Shown here piece by piece: positions 9,016-18,012 of a stretch of 64,000 nt of DNA (its first letter is position 1; the number at the start of each line of letters is the position of its first letter). The stretch covers positions 1-64,000 of the forward strand of contig NZ_SSXV01000143.1 in the NCBI RefSeq assembly GCF_009469595.2, written 5' to 3'. Origin of the DNA: Thauera sp. 2A1. GTDB taxonomy: Bacteria > Pseudomonadota > Gammaproteobacteria > Burkholderiales > Rhodocyclaceae. A program made the translations under genes and the position numbers. The notes beneath the pieces were generated by a model. The model saw only the letters and a list, made by a program, of their open reading frames with translations. It did not search any database and was not told the DNA's origin.

Positions 9016-9975
9016 ATGTCCGAACAGCCTGAAGCCATCAGCATCCGCGAGCGTGCCCGGCGCAAGCTCGAACGCGACATGGGGCCGGCGTTCCTGGCGG
9101 CGCTGCACGACCCGAAGACCGTCGAACTCATGCTCAACGCGGATGGCCGCCTGTGGCAGGAGCGGCTGGGCGAGCCGATGCGCTGCATCGGCACGATGCG
9201 GCTGGCCCAGGCACAGGCCATCATCGAGACGGTCGCCGGCTACCACGGCAAGGAAGTCACCCGCCAGAAGCCCATCCTCGAGGGCGAGCTGCCGCTCGAC
9301 GGGTCACGCTTCGCCGGCCAGCTCCCACCGGTCGTCCCGGCGCCGACCTTCGCCATTCGCAAGCGCGCGCTGGCCATCTTCACGCTGGATGAGTACGTCG
9401 CAGCCGGCGTGATGAGTTCCCACCAGCGCGACGTGCTGGTCGAGGCGGTGCGTGCGCACCGCAACATCCTCGTCGTGGGCGGCACCGGCAGCGGCAAGAC
9501 CACGCTGGTCAATGCCATCATCGATCAGATGGTGGCCCATGACCCGGGCGAGCGGGTGTTCATCATCGAGGACACCGGCGAGATCCAGTGCGCCGCACAG
9601 AACTATGTCCAGTATCACACCAGCCTCGATGTGAGCATGACCGCGCTGCTCAGGACGAGCCTGCGCATGCGCCCCGACCGCATCCTGGTCGGCGAGGTCC
9701 GCGGTCCGGAAGCGCTCGATCTGCTGATGGCCTGGAACACCGGTCACGAAGGCGGGGCGGCCACCTTGCACGCCAACAGCGCGCGTGCCGGTCTGGACCG
9801 TCTGGCGATGCTCATCAGCATGCATCCGGACGCCCCCCGACCCATCGAACCGCTCATTGGCGAGGCCGTGCAGCTCGTCGTGCATATCGCCCGCGTCGAC
9901 GGGCAGCGCCGTGTGCAGGACATCCTCGCCGTGTCGGGGTTCGACGGCGGCCGCTACCTCACCCACACCCTCTGA
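9016..9975 (+). CDS. trbB: TrbB, VirB11-type secretion ATPase
   Basis: A 319-residue hexameric traffic ATPase of the conjugative type IV secretion system, acting at the inner membrane's cytoplasmic face to power pilus assembly and DNA transfer. Walker A GGTGSGKTT lies at about residues 155-163 and the Walker B region DRILVGEVRG at about 220-229. The N-terminal domain of ~130 residues is of normal length. GGGGGAG precedes ATG 9016. It is the first gene of the trb operon, followed by trbC after 13 bases. Confidence 0.95.
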   Translation: MSEQPEAISIRERARRKLERDMGPAFLAALHDPKTVELMLNADGRLWQERLGEPMRCIGTMRLAQAQAIIETVAGYHGKEVTRQKPILEGELPLDGSRFAGQLPPVVPAPTFAIRKRALAIFTLDEYVAAGVMSSHQRDVLVEAVRAHRNILVVGGTGSGKTTLVNAIIDQMVAHDPGERVFIIEDTGEIQCAAQNYVQYHTSLDVSMTALLRTSLRMRPDRILVGEVRGPEALDLLMAWNTGHEGGAATLHANSARAGLDRLAMLISMHPDAPRPIEPLIGEAVQLVVHIARVDGQRRVQDILAVSGFDGGRYLTHTL

Positions 9976-9988
9976 AGGAGTCTTACCG

Positions 9989-10435
9989 ATGCCGCTTGCC
10001 CTGTCCCCGTTCCGCCTCAAGCACCTCGGGCAGCCCGCCGTGCGTGCGCTCTGCCTGCTCGCACTGCTGGCGCTCGTCCTGCTGGCACCGCAACTGGCCC
10101 TCGCTTCGGAGGGCACCGGGGGTTCGTTGCCGTACGAGAGCTGGCTCACGAACCTGCGCAACTCGGTCACCGGACCGGTCGCCTTCACCCTGTCGCTGAT
10201 CGGCATCGTCGTCGCCGGCGGCATGCTGATCTTCGGCGGTGAGCTCACCGCGTTTTTCCGCACGCTGATTTTCATCGTGCTGGTCATGGCGCTGCTGGTA
10301 GGTGCGCAAAACATGATGAGTTCCTTCTTCGGCCGGGGCGCGGAGATCGCCGCGGCAAGCGGGGGCGCGGCCGAAGCCGTGCGGGTGCCGGCCGTGCAGG
10401 CCGGTACGGCGATGTCGACGGCGCAGGCGGTGTGA
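9989..10435 (+). CDS. trbC: TrbC, cyclic conjugative prepilin
   Basis: A 148-residue VirB2-like pilin precursor. A signal peptide ends at ALA/S with Ser40 as the new N-terminus. Two membrane helices follow (about 65-82 and 90-107). In RP4/RK2, TrbC is trimmed at its C-terminus and joined head to tail, Ser to Gly, as a 78-residue ring by TraF. Here the stretch from Ser40 to Gly117, just before AEIA, is also 78 residues, and AEIA is the tetrapeptide removed in RP4. The start is ATG 9989, after GAAGGAG. No traF gene lies in the window, so the peptidase must be encoded elsewhere. Confidence 0.93.
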   Translation: MPLALSPFRLKHLGQPAVRALCLLALLALVLLAPQLALASEGTGGSLPYESWLTNLRNSVTGPVAFTLSLIGIVVAGGMLIFGGELTAFFRTLIFIVLVMALLVGAQNMMSSFFGRGAEIAAASGGAAEAVRVPAVQAGTAMSTAQAV

Positions 10436-10436
10436 C

Positions 10437-10748
10437 ATGGCGCTGCGCACGATCCCGCTTCGCCGCGCCGGCAACCGGCACAACCTCTTCATGGGCGGGG
10501 ATCGCGAACTGGTGATGTTCGCGGGCCTGCTGGCCGGTGCGCTCATCTTCAGCGCGCAGGACCTGCGCGCCACCGTATTCGGGGTCATGCTGTGGGTGGT
10601 GGCGCTCTTCATGCTGCGGCTGATGGCCAAAGCCGATCCGAAGCTGCGCCACGTCTATCTGCGCCACCGCCGCTATAGGGGCTACTACCCGGCGCGTTCG
10701 ACCCCTTTCCGTGACAACACGGCCGCCCAGGGGAAGCAGTACACATGA
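10437..10748 (+). CDS. trbD: TrbD, VirB3-like inner-membrane protein
   Basis: A 103-residue protein of the mating-pair apparatus. Two adjacent hydrophobic segments at about residues 25-42 and 45-62 form the VirB3-type membrane hairpin; the C-terminus is short, basic and Tyr/Arg-rich (RHRRYRGYY). It starts one base after the trbC stop and overlaps trbE by four bases, so translation is coupled. VirB3-type proteins work with the VirB4 ATPase, here TrbE. Confidence 0.9.
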   Translation: MALRTIPLRRAGNRHNLFMGGDRELVMFAGLLAGALIFSAQDLRATVFGVMLWVVALFMLRLMAKADPKLRHVYLRHRRYRGYYPARSTPFRDNTAAQGKQYT

Positions 10749-13312
10749 TCGCGGCCATTGCCTTCGTCGTAGCGGGGCTGGGCGCCGCCTTGCTGCTGAT
10801 CCTGGTGGCCCGCATCCGCGCGGTCGAGGCCCGGGTGCAGCTCCGGCGGCATCGGTCCCGGGACGCGGGCCTCGCCGATCTGCTCAACTACGCCGCGGTG
10901 GTCGATGACGGCGTGATCGTGGGCAAGAACGGTGCCTTCATGGCCGCGTGGTGCTATCGGGGCGAGGACAACGCCAGCCGCACCGATGAGGCGCGCGAGC
11001 AGGTGTCGGTTCGCCTCAACCAGGCGCTGGCGGGTCTGGGCAGCGGCTGGATGGTGCATGTCGATGCGGTGCGCCGGCCCGCACCGGGCTACCCCGAGCG
11101 CGGGCGTTCGCATTTCCCGGATGCGGTGTCGGCGGCGATCGACGAGGAACGGCGGCGCCTCTTCGAGCGTCTGGGCACGATGTACGAGGGCTATTTCGTG
11201 CTGACGCTCACCTGGTTCCCGCCGGTGCTGGCGCAACGCAAGTTCGTCGAGCTGATGTTCGACGACGACGCGATCGCGCCGGACCACACGGCGCGCACGA
11301 TGAATCTCATCGCGCAGTTCAGGCGCGAGATCGCGGCCATCGAAAGCCGTCTGTCCGCGGCGGTGACGCTCACGCGGCTGCGGGGCGAGCCGAGGGTCGA
11401 GGAAGACGGATCGACCGTCACCCATGACGCCTTCCTTGGCTGGCTGCAGTGCTGTCTCACCGGCGCCCATCACCCGGTGCGGCTGCCGGCCAACCCGATG
11501 TATCTCGATGCGGTGATCGGTGGTCAGGAGCTGTGGGGCGGGGTGGTGCCACGTATTGGCCGCCAGTTCATTCAGGTGGTGGCGATCGAAGGTTTTCCGC
11601 TGGAATCCGCGCCGGGGCTGCTCACCGCCCTGGGCGAGCTGCCGTGCGCCTACCGTTGGTCGAGCCGCTTCATCTTCATGGATCCGCACGAGGCCGTGCG
11701 CCACCTCGAGCGCTACCGCAAGAAGTGGCGGCAGAAGGTGCGCGGCTTCTTCGATCAGGTCTTCAACACCCACCTCGGACCCATCGATCAGGATGCGCTG
11801 TCGATGGTCGCCGACGCTGAAGCGGCGATCGCCGAGGTCAATAGCGGCCTGGTGGCGCAGGGCTACTACACCAGCGTGGTGGTGCTGATGGACGAGGATC
11901 GGGATGCGCTCGAGGCCTCGGCCCGCCTGATCGAGAAGGCGATCAACCGGCTGGGCTTTGTGGCCCGCATCGAGACGATCAACACGCTCGATGCTTTTCT
12001 GGGGAGCCTGCCCGGTCACGGCGTCGAGAACGTGCGCCGGCCGCTCATCAACACGATGAACCTGGCCGATCTGCTGCCGACCTCCTCGATCTGGACCGGC
12101 AGCCCGGAGGCGCCTTGCCCGCTCTATCCGTCGGGCGCGCCTGCGCTGATGCACGGCGTGACGCAGGGGGCCACGCCGTTCCGGCTGAACCTGCACGTGC
12201 GCGATCTCGGCCATACCTTTATGTTCGGCCCGACCGGCGCGGGCAAATCCGCGCACCTGGCGCTGATCGCCGCGCAGTTGCGCCGCTATGCGGGCATGTC
12301 GATCTATGCGTTCGACAAGGGTCTGTCGCTCTACGCGCTCACCCGCGCGGTCGGCGGACAGCACTACGCGGTCGCCTCCGACGACGGGCGGCTCGCCTTC
12401 TGCCCGCTGCAGTTCCTCGAGTCCAGAGGGGATCGTGCCTGGGCCATGGAGTGGATCGAGACGGTTCTGGCGCTCAACGGCGTGGAGGCCACGCCGGCCC
12501 AGCGCAACGAGATCGGTCACGCCATCCTGAGCATGCAGCGCAGTGGCGCGCGCACGCTGTCCGAATTTTCGGTGACGATCCAGGACGAAGCGATCCGCCA
12601 GGCGATCCGGCAGTACACGGTCGATGGCGCGATGGGCCACCTGCTCGACGCCGAGGAAGACGGCCTGGCGCTGGCCGGTTTCACCACCTTCGAGCTTGAG
12701 GAGCTGCTCGCGCTCGGCGAGAAATATGCGCTGCCGGTACTGCTGTATCTGTTCCGTCGCATCGAGCGCAGCCTGAGCGGCCAGCCCGCGGCGATCCTGC
12801 TGGACGAAGCCTGGGTGATGCTGGGGCATCCGGTGTTTCGCGCCAAGATCCGCGAATGGCTCAAGGTGCTGCGTAAGGCCAACTGCCTCGTGCTGATGGC
12901 GACCCAGAGCCTGTCGGATGCGGCCAACAGCGGGCTGCTCGACGTGATCGTGGAATCCACCGCGACCAAGATCTTCCTGCCCAATGTTTTCGCACGCGAT
13001 CCGGACACGGCGGCGCTCTACCGGCGCATGGGCCTGAACACGCGGCAGATCGAGATCCTGGCGAGCGCGGTGCCCAAGCGCCAGTACTACTACGTGTCCG
13101 AGTCCGGCCACCGGCTCTACGAGCTGGCGCTGGGCCCGATCGCACTCGCCTTTGTTGGGGCAACCGACAAGGCATCGGTGGCCGCCATCCAGCGCCTCGA
13201 GGCGCGCGTCGGCGAGCGCTGGGTGCACGAATGGCTGGCCGCCAGGGGCCTGACGATCAACGATCAACGCGACGACGGGGACCCCGTCGATGCAATCCGG
13301 GAGGCCGCATGA
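10745..13312 (+). CDS. trbE: TrbE, VirB4-type ATPase
   Basis: An 855-residue VirB4-family ATPase that energises pilus and transfer-channel assembly. A short hydrophobic N-terminus (about residues 2-20) precedes the CagE/TrbE N-terminal domain. Walker A GPTGAGKS is near residues 495-502, and the Walker B ILLDEAWVML near 685. Length matches RK2 TrbE. Its ATG overlaps trbD, and its stop overlaps the trbF start (ATGA), consistent with one operon. Confidence 0.95.
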   Translation: MIAAIAFVVAGLGAALLLILVARIRAVEARVQLRRHRSRDAGLADLLNYAAVVDDGVIVGKNGAFMAAWCYRGEDNASRTDEAREQVSVRLNQALAGLGSGWMVHVDAVRRPAPGYPERGRSHFPDAVSAAIDEERRRLFERLGTMYEGYFVLTLTWFPPVLAQRKFVELMFDDDAIAPDHTARTMNLIAQFRREIAAIESRLSAAVTLTRLRGEPRVEEDGSTVTHDAFLGWLQCCLTGAHHPVRLPANPMYLDAVIGGQELWGGVVPRIGRQFIQVVAIEGFPLESAPGLLTALGELPCAYRWSSRFIFMDPHEAVRHLERYRKKWRQKVRGFFDQVFNTHLGPIDQDALSMVADAEAAIAEVNSGLVAQGYYTSVVVLMDEDRDALEASARLIEKAINRLGFVARIETINTLDAFLGSLPGHGVENVRRPLINTMNLADLLPTSSIWTGSPEAPCPLYPSGAPALMHGVTQGATPFRLNLHVRDLGHTFMFGPTGAGKSAHLALIAAQLRRYAGMSIYAFDKGLSLYALTRAVGGQHYAVASDDGRLAFCPLQFLESRGDRAWAMEWIETVLALNGVEATPAQRNEIGHAILSMQRSGARTLSEFSVTIQDEAIRQAIRQYTVDGAMGHLLDAEEDGLALAGFTTFELEELLALGEKYALPVLLYLFRRIERSLSGQPAAILLDEAWVMLGHPVFRAKIREWLKVLRKANCLVLMATQSLSDAANSGLLDVIVESTATKIFLPNVFARDPDTAALYRRMGLNTRQIEILASAVPKRQYYYVSESGHRLYELALGPIALAFVGATDKASVAAIQRLEARVGERWVHEWLAARGLTINDQRDDGDPVDAIREAA

Positions 13313-14109
13313 GTCTGGCTGATACCGTCAAGGGGTGGCGCTTCCGGCGGCCGTCCGCATCGGGGCGCGACGCGACCGCGCCGTCGCACGGCTCTGAGGC
13401 GCCCGCATCGGGCGATTCGCCCGGCGCGCGGCGCACTGGCGACACCGACAACCCGTATCTCGCGGCGCGGCGCACCTGGAACGAGCATGTCGGCTCGGTG
13501 ATCGCTCAAACCCAGACTTGGCAGGTGATCGGCCTGCTGTCGCTGCTGATCGCGCTGGCGGCCGTCGGTGGGCTGATCCACATCGGCAGCCAGTCGAAGT
13601 TCATCCCCTACGTGGTGGAAGTCGACAAGCACGGCCAGACGGTGGCTGCCGGACCGCTGACCGCCGCCGCGAAGGCCGACCCGCGCGTGGTGCATGCCGC
13701 GGTGGCCGAGTTCATTGGGGACGCCCGCATCGTGACGCCCGATGTGGCCCTGCAGCGCAAGGCCGTGTTCCGCGTGTATGCCAAGCTCGCGCCCAACGAT
13801 CCGGCCACCGCGAAGATGAACGAGTGGCTCAACGGCCACGCCGAGGCGACTCCGTTCAGGCGCGCGGAAAAGGAAATGGTCAGCGTCGAGATCCGGACCG
13901 TCCTGCCCCAATCGCCCGACACCTGGCAGGTCGATTGGGTGGAGACGCGCCGCGACCGGCAGGGCACGGTGATGGGAGAGCCCGCCACGATGCGCGCGCT
14001 GGTCACGGTGTACACGGCTGAAGTGTCCGGCCAGACGACTGACGAGCAGTTGCGCAACAACCCGATGAGCCTGTTCGTCCGCGACTTCGCCTGGTCGCGG
14101 ATTCTGTGA
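13309..14109 (+). CDS. trbF: TrbF, VirB8-like bridge protein
   Basis: A 266-residue bitopic inner-membrane protein. The N-terminal ~65 residues are cytoplasmic and Arg/Ser/Pro-rich. One membrane helix lies at about 70-95, followed by a periplasmic VirB8-like domain (FIPYVVEVDKHG, then a conserved DWVETRRDRQG). VirB8-type proteins nucleate the inner-membrane complex and contact TrbI and TrbG. The start is ATG 13309, overlapping the trbE stop by four bases. Confidence 0.93.
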   Translation: MSLADTVKGWRFRRPSASGRDATAPSHGSEAPASGDSPGARRTGDTDNPYLAARRTWNEHVGSVIAQTQTWQVIGLLSLLIALAAVGGLIHIGSQSKFIPYVVEVDKHGQTVAAGPLTAAAKADPRVVHAAVAEFIGDARIVTPDVALQRKAVFRVYAKLAPNDPATAKMNEWLNGHAEATPFRRAEKEMVSVEIRTVLPQSPDTWQVDWVETRRDRQGTVMGEPATMRALVTVYTAEVSGQTTDEQLRNNPMSLFVRDFAWSRIL

Positions 14110-14124
14110 AGTGAGGGGGCGACG

Positions 14125-15021
14125 ATGCAAAAGCACCTGTGTGCGGTGATCCTCGGCGCGATGGTGGGTGCGCCCGTGGTGGCGGCGCCCGGCGACGAGC
14201 TGGCCGACAAGTACTTCTCCGGGAAGAGCCCGGAACTGACCGCGCCCGAGCGCGAGGCGTTGCGTATCGCCAAGCGGTGGGGCGGCAGTGCGGCGTCGGG
14301 CGTGAAGCCGGTGGCGGGTCCGGACGGAGCGGTGCGCTTTCTCTTTGGGGCGCAGCAGCCCAGCATCGTGTGTGCGGTGCTGCAGGTCTGCGATATCGCC
14401 CTGCAGGCGGGCGAGCAGGTCAATTCGATTCATCTGGGCGACACCGCGCGCTGGACCGTCGAGCCCGCGATCACCGGCAGTGGCGCGACCGAGACCCAGC
14501 ACCTGATCGTGAAGCCGATGGATGTGGGCCTGATGACAAGCCTCGTCATCACCACCAACCGGCGCACCTATCACCTGAAGCTGCGCTCGCACCGCACCGA
14601 GTACATGCCGCAGGTCGCGTTCACCTACCCTGAGGAGGCGCACGCCAAATGGGAGGCGATCCGCAGCCGAGAGGCGCGCGAGCGTGACGCCCAGACGCTG
14701 CCGCACACCGGCGAATACCTCGGGAATCTGTCCTTCGACTACGAGGTGGCGGGCGCCGCGCGCTGGAAACCGGTGCGCGTCTATAACGACGGTCGCAAGA
14801 CCATCATCGAGATGCCCGTTTCGATGGCTCACACCGAGGCGCCGACCCTGCTGGTCGTGCGCAAGGATGGCGGGCTCTTTACTGAGGATGAAACGGTGCT
14901 GGTGAACTATCGCGTCCAGGGCGGGCGTTACATCGTCGACACCGTCTTCGACAAGGCCATCCTGATCGCAGGGGTGGGCGGTGGCCAGGACCGGGTGACC
15001 CTCACCCGGACGGGGAAATGA
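14125..15021 (+). CDS. trbG: TrbG, VirB9-like outer core protein
   Basis: A 298-residue periplasmic/outer-membrane core protein. A signal peptide (about residues 1-20, ending VVAAPGDE) is followed by VirB9-type N-terminal and C-terminal beta domains; LKLRSHRTEYMPQVAFTYPE in the middle is typical. It forms the outer part of the core channel with TrbH and TrbI. It begins 15 bases after trbF, with GAGGGGG upstream, and overlaps trbH by four bases. Confidence 0.93.
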   Translation: MQKHLCAVILGAMVGAPVVAAPGDELADKYFSGKSPELTAPEREALRIAKRWGGSAASGVKPVAGPDGAVRFLFGAQQPSIVCAVLQVCDIALQAGEQVNSIHLGDTARWTVEPAITGSGATETQHLIVKPMDVGLMTSLVITTNRRTYHLKLRSHRTEYMPQVAFTYPEEAHAKWEAIRSREARERDAQTLPHTGEYLGNLSFDYEVAGAARWKPVRVYNDGRKTIIEMPVSMAHTEAPTLLVVRKDGGLFTEDETVLVNYRVQGGRYIVDTVFDKAILIAGVGGGQDRVTLTRTGK

Positions 15022-15512
15022 CCATGACACGACGTCTCCCCCTGACCGGCCTCGTGCTCGCGGTGTGGGTGCTGGGCGGTTGCGCCACGGGCAGGCCGTA
15101 CGGCAACTTCGTCGCGACCTCGGCCGCACTCGATCAGCCCGCGCTCGCCGCGCAGGCGACTCGGCAACTGGCAGCGCTGTGGCCGCCGGCCCGGACCCGG
15201 TTCGCGCTGACGCAGCCCGCGGCGGACACGTTTGGCGCTGCGCTCGTCGGGCAGTTGCGGGCCGCGGGCTATGCCGTTCAGGAGGCCGTTCCGGCGGCCG
15301 CCGCGGGGAGCCCCGCGCTGGGCACGGCGCCGGTCGATCCGGCAGCCGGCTTGACGTCGGAAGCGCTGCCGCTGCATTACGTGCTGGATCACGACGCGGG
15401 CACGGACCTCTATCGGCTGACCCTCTCGGTAGGCGAGCAGTCAATCACGCGGGCCTACCTGGCGCAGGGCGGCACGGTGAGACCGGCTGGCGCCTGGGTA
15501 CGCAGGGAGTGA
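15018..15512 (+). CDS. trbH: TrbH, VirB7-like lipoprotein
   Basis: A 164-residue lipoprotein with a lipobox LGGC (Cys about residue 22), so it should be lipidated and anchored in the outer membrane. The rest is Ala-rich and globular. In IncP systems TrbH takes the place of VirB7 in the outer-membrane core. Its ATG overlaps the trbG stop; a second in-frame ATG two codons later (15024) is possible. Confidence 0.9.
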   Translation: MTMTRRLPLTGLVLAVWVLGGCATGRPYGNFVATSAALDQPALAAQATRQLAALWPPARTRFALTQPAADTFGAALVGQLRAAGYAVQEAVPAAAAGSPALGTAPVDPAAGLTSEALPLHYVLDHDAGTDLYRLTLSVGEQSITRAYLAQGGTVRPAGAWVRRE

Positions 15513-15517
15513 ATTCG

Positions 15518-16921
15518 ATGCGCGACACCGATGATCCCATGGCCCCCGAAGCCTCGCCCGGGACGCTCACGACGCGCTCGGGCGTGCGCCGGGTCAACAA
15601 TCTGCCGATGTATCTGATGGGGGGCGTCATGGTCGCCTTCCTGGTGATCATGATGATGGTGGCAGCCGATCGGGCGGCCCGGCAGCACACGCCCGCCAGC
15701 GAACCGGCCGGGAAAGCGGGCAGCACCGCGATGTTCGCCCGGGAGATCGCGGGCGAGCAGACTGGCGGGATCATTCCCCCCGCCCCCCGACTGATCCCGC
15801 CCGCGCTGGACACGGCGCCCGCCCGGGGCTCGGTCTCGGAGCCGATCCTGATCGCCCGCCCGGACGATCTGGACGCGCCGCCCCGGCCGCCCGATCGCAG
15901 CGGACCGGTGCAGCCCGCGCGCGATGAGGAAGCCGAGCGCATCCGTATGGCCAAGCTCCAGCGCCTCGAGGAAGCGGCCAGGGCCCGAACCGGTGTGCCC
16001 GTCGGCGCCCCGCGCAGTGCCGCTTCCGCGCCGACCGGTGTTGCCGGTTCGTCGTCTTCGCGCGAGGACGTACGGGCGCGGCTCGCGGCGCTGCGCCAAC
16101 AGGCCGAGGGCGCCCGCGGCGACGATCCCACCGCAGCCTATCAGGCGCGCCTGGCGCAGATCCGCAGCCAGCTCAACACCGGCGCCGGCACCCCGGCCAC
16201 CAGTGCGGGTGGCGCACCCTCCCTGCTTCAGGGGGCCGGTGGCGGACGTCACGCCCTGGCCTCGTTCGGCCAGGCAGGAGCGGGCGACCGCTGGGCGATG
16301 GACGCCCAGCCCGAGGCGCCGCGCACGCCGTTCGAACTGCGAGCCGGGTTCGTCGTGCCTGCGACGCTCATTTCGGGGATCAACTCCGATCTGCCGGGCC
16401 AGATCATGGCGCAGGTTGCGCAGCCCGTGTATGACACGCCGACCGGCCGGCATCTGCTGATCCCGCAAGGCGCGCGCCTCATCGGCGCCTACTCGAGCGA
16501 GGTTGCCTACGGGCAGGCGCGCGTGCTGGTGGCCTGGCAGCGCATCGTGTTTCCGGACGGCAAGGCGATGGACATCGGGGCGATGCCCGGCGCCGACAGC
16601 GCCGGGTACGCCGGCTTCAACGATCAGGTGAACAACCACTACGTGCGCACCTTCGCATCCGCCTTCCTGATGTCGGCGGTGACGGCCGGCATCGCCCTGA
16701 GCCAGGACCGGGGCGGGCGCACGGACCATCGCGACACACAGCGTGCCGGCGACGCCCTGAGCGAAGCGCTGGGTCAGCAGCTCGGCCAGGTCACCGCGCA
16801 GATGATCGCGAAGAACCTGAACATCTCACCGACGCTCGCGATCCGTCCCGGCTACCGCTTCAACGTGATCGTGACGAAGGACATGACGTTCTCGAAGCCG
16901 TACCAGTCATTCGATTACTGA
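15518..16921 (+). CDS. trbI: TrbI, VirB10-like channel protein
   Basis: A 467-residue protein spanning the envelope. It has a cytoplasmic N-terminus of ~28 residues, a membrane helix at about 29-50, a long Pro/Ala/Arg-rich periplasmic region (about 60-260) and the conserved VirB10 C-terminal domain (about 275-467; TLISGINSDLPGQI and RHLLIPQGARLIG motifs). It senses ATPase energy and gates the outer channel with TrbG and TrbH. ATG 15518 follows the trbH stop by five bases. Confidence 0.94.
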   Translation: MRDTDDPMAPEASPGTLTTRSGVRRVNNLPMYLMGGVMVAFLVIMMMVAADRAARQHTPASEPAGKAGSTAMFAREIAGEQTGGIIPPAPRLIPPALDTAPARGSVSEPILIARPDDLDAPPRPPDRSGPVQPARDEEAERIRMAKLQRLEEAARARTGVPVGAPRSAASAPTGVAGSSSSREDVRARLAALRQQAEGARGDDPTAAYQARLAQIRSQLNTGAGTPATSAGGAPSLLQGAGGGRHALASFGQAGAGDRWAMDAQPEAPRTPFELRAGFVVPATLISGINSDLPGQIMAQVAQPVYDTPTGRHLLIPQGARLIGAYSSEVAYGQARVLVAWQRIVFPDGKAMDIGAMPGADSAGYAGFNDQVNNHYVRTFASAFLMSAVTAGIALSQDRGGRTDHRDTQRAGDALSEALGQQLGQVTAQMIAKNLNISPTLAIRPGYRFNVIVTKDMTFSKPYQSFDY

Positions 16922-16939
16922 CCCGAAGGAGGAGCCCTC

Positions 16940-17719
16940 ATGAAGATGCAATGCCGAGTCGCGCGCGCCGCTCTCGTCGTGGCGCTGGCTGCCGGCCCCG
17001 TCACGGCGCATGCCGGCGGGATCCCGGTCATCGACGGGGCGAACCTGTCGCAGACGGTCATGACCGCCATCGAGAGCGTGGCGCAGACGCTCAAGCAGAT
17101 CGAGCAGTACCAGACCCAGCTCCAGCAGTACGAGAACCAGTTGCAGAACACGGTGGCGCCGGCGGCCTACATCTGGGACCGCGCGCAGGCGACCATCAAC
17201 GGGCTGATGGACGCGGTCGACACGCTGAACTACTACAAGTCGCAGCTCGGCAGCGTCGATGCGTATCTCGGGAAATTCCAGGACGTCGCCTATTACCGCG
17301 GCTCGCCGTGCTTCTCGCCGGCCGGCTGCAGCGACGCCGAGCGGGCCGCCATGCAGGAAAACCGGCGCCTGGCGGCCGAGTCGCAGAAGAAGGCCAACGA
17401 TGCGCTGTTCCGGGGACTGGACCGGCAGCAGGATGCGCTGAGGGCCGATGCCCGCACGCTGGAGCAGCTTCAGTCGGGCGCCCAGGGGGCGGGCGGTCAG
17501 ATGCAGGCCCTGGGCTATGCGAATCAGCTTGCGAGCCAGCAGGCCAACCAGCTCCTGCAGATTCGTGCGCTGCTGATTGCCCAGCAGAATGCGGTGGCGG
17601 CTCGTATGCAGGCGGAGTCTGATCTTGAAGCCAGGCAACAGGCAGCGCACGTCACGTCGACGGAATCGCGCATCGAACGCACGGCCAGCCCGAAAAACTG
17701 GCTTGAACTGACTCGCTGA
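16940..17719 (+). CDS. trbJ: TrbJ, VirB5-like pilus-associated protein
   Basis: A 259-residue exported protein. A signal peptide (about residues 1-25, cleavage near AHA/GG) precedes a Gln-rich helical body with coiled-coil character (QTLKQIEQYQTQLQQYENQ). VirB5-type proteins sit at the pilus tip and aid mating contact. GGAGGAG precedes ATG 16940. Its last residues, NWLELTR, resemble the NWLEL near the C-terminus of the next protein, TrbK. Confidence 0.92.
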   Translation: MKMQCRVARAALVVALAAGPVTAHAGGIPVIDGANLSQTVMTAIESVAQTLKQIEQYQTQLQQYENQLQNTVAPAAYIWDRAQATINGLMDAVDTLNYYKSQLGSVDAYLGKFQDVAYYRGSPCFSPAGCSDAERAAMQENRRLAAESQKKANDALFRGLDRQQDALRADARTLEQLQSGAQGAGGQMQALGYANQLASQQANQLLQIRALLIAQQNAVAARMQAESDLEARQQAAHVTSTESRIERTASPKNWLELTR

Positions 17720-17736
17720 CAGGGAGGTCCGGCGCC

Positions 17737-18012
17737 ATGAACAAGACGATACTGCTTGCAGGCCTCGCAGTGGTGCTACTGGCTGGCTGTGACAGCCACC
17801 CAGTCCCTCCTGCCATGCCCGAAGTTAACGACACCAACTGTCAGATCGAGACGATCAAGAAGATCGAGGACAAGGCAACACGCGAAACCTTCGCTGGGTT
17901 GTGCTCTCGGCGGCCACCGGCCGGCGGTGGCATTGCGCCGACCGAGAAGCCGATGAACTGGCTGGAACTTGCCAACCCGAAAGACCAGAAGGGGCAGGGG
18001 GCGAAGCCATGA
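17737..18012 (+). CDS. trbK: TrbK, entry-exclusion lipoprotein
   Basis: A 91-residue lipoprotein with lipobox LAGC (Cys about residue 18). The core, CQIETIKKIEDKATRETFAG, matches the TrbK family. In RP4, TrbK at the inner membrane blocks entry of a second copy of the same plasmid. It is longer than RK2 TrbK (69 residues) by a C-terminal tail that includes NWLEL, shared with TrbJ. It lies between trbJ and trbL and overlaps trbL by four bases. Confidence 0.88.
   Translation: MNKTILLAGLAVVLLAGCDSHPVPPAMPEVNDTNCQIETIKKIEDKATRETFAGLCSRRPPAGGGIAPTEKPMNWLELANPKDQKGQGAKP

Noticed and set aside
10685..13267. 860-residue open frame on the minus strand
   Set aside because: It is fully antisense to trbE, which has clear Walker motifs and operon context; the long open frame is a by-product of high GC and codon bias.
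13264..15444. 726-residue minus-strand open frame
   Set aside because: Antisense shadow of trbF, trbG and trbH; Arg/Pro/His-rich with no family match.
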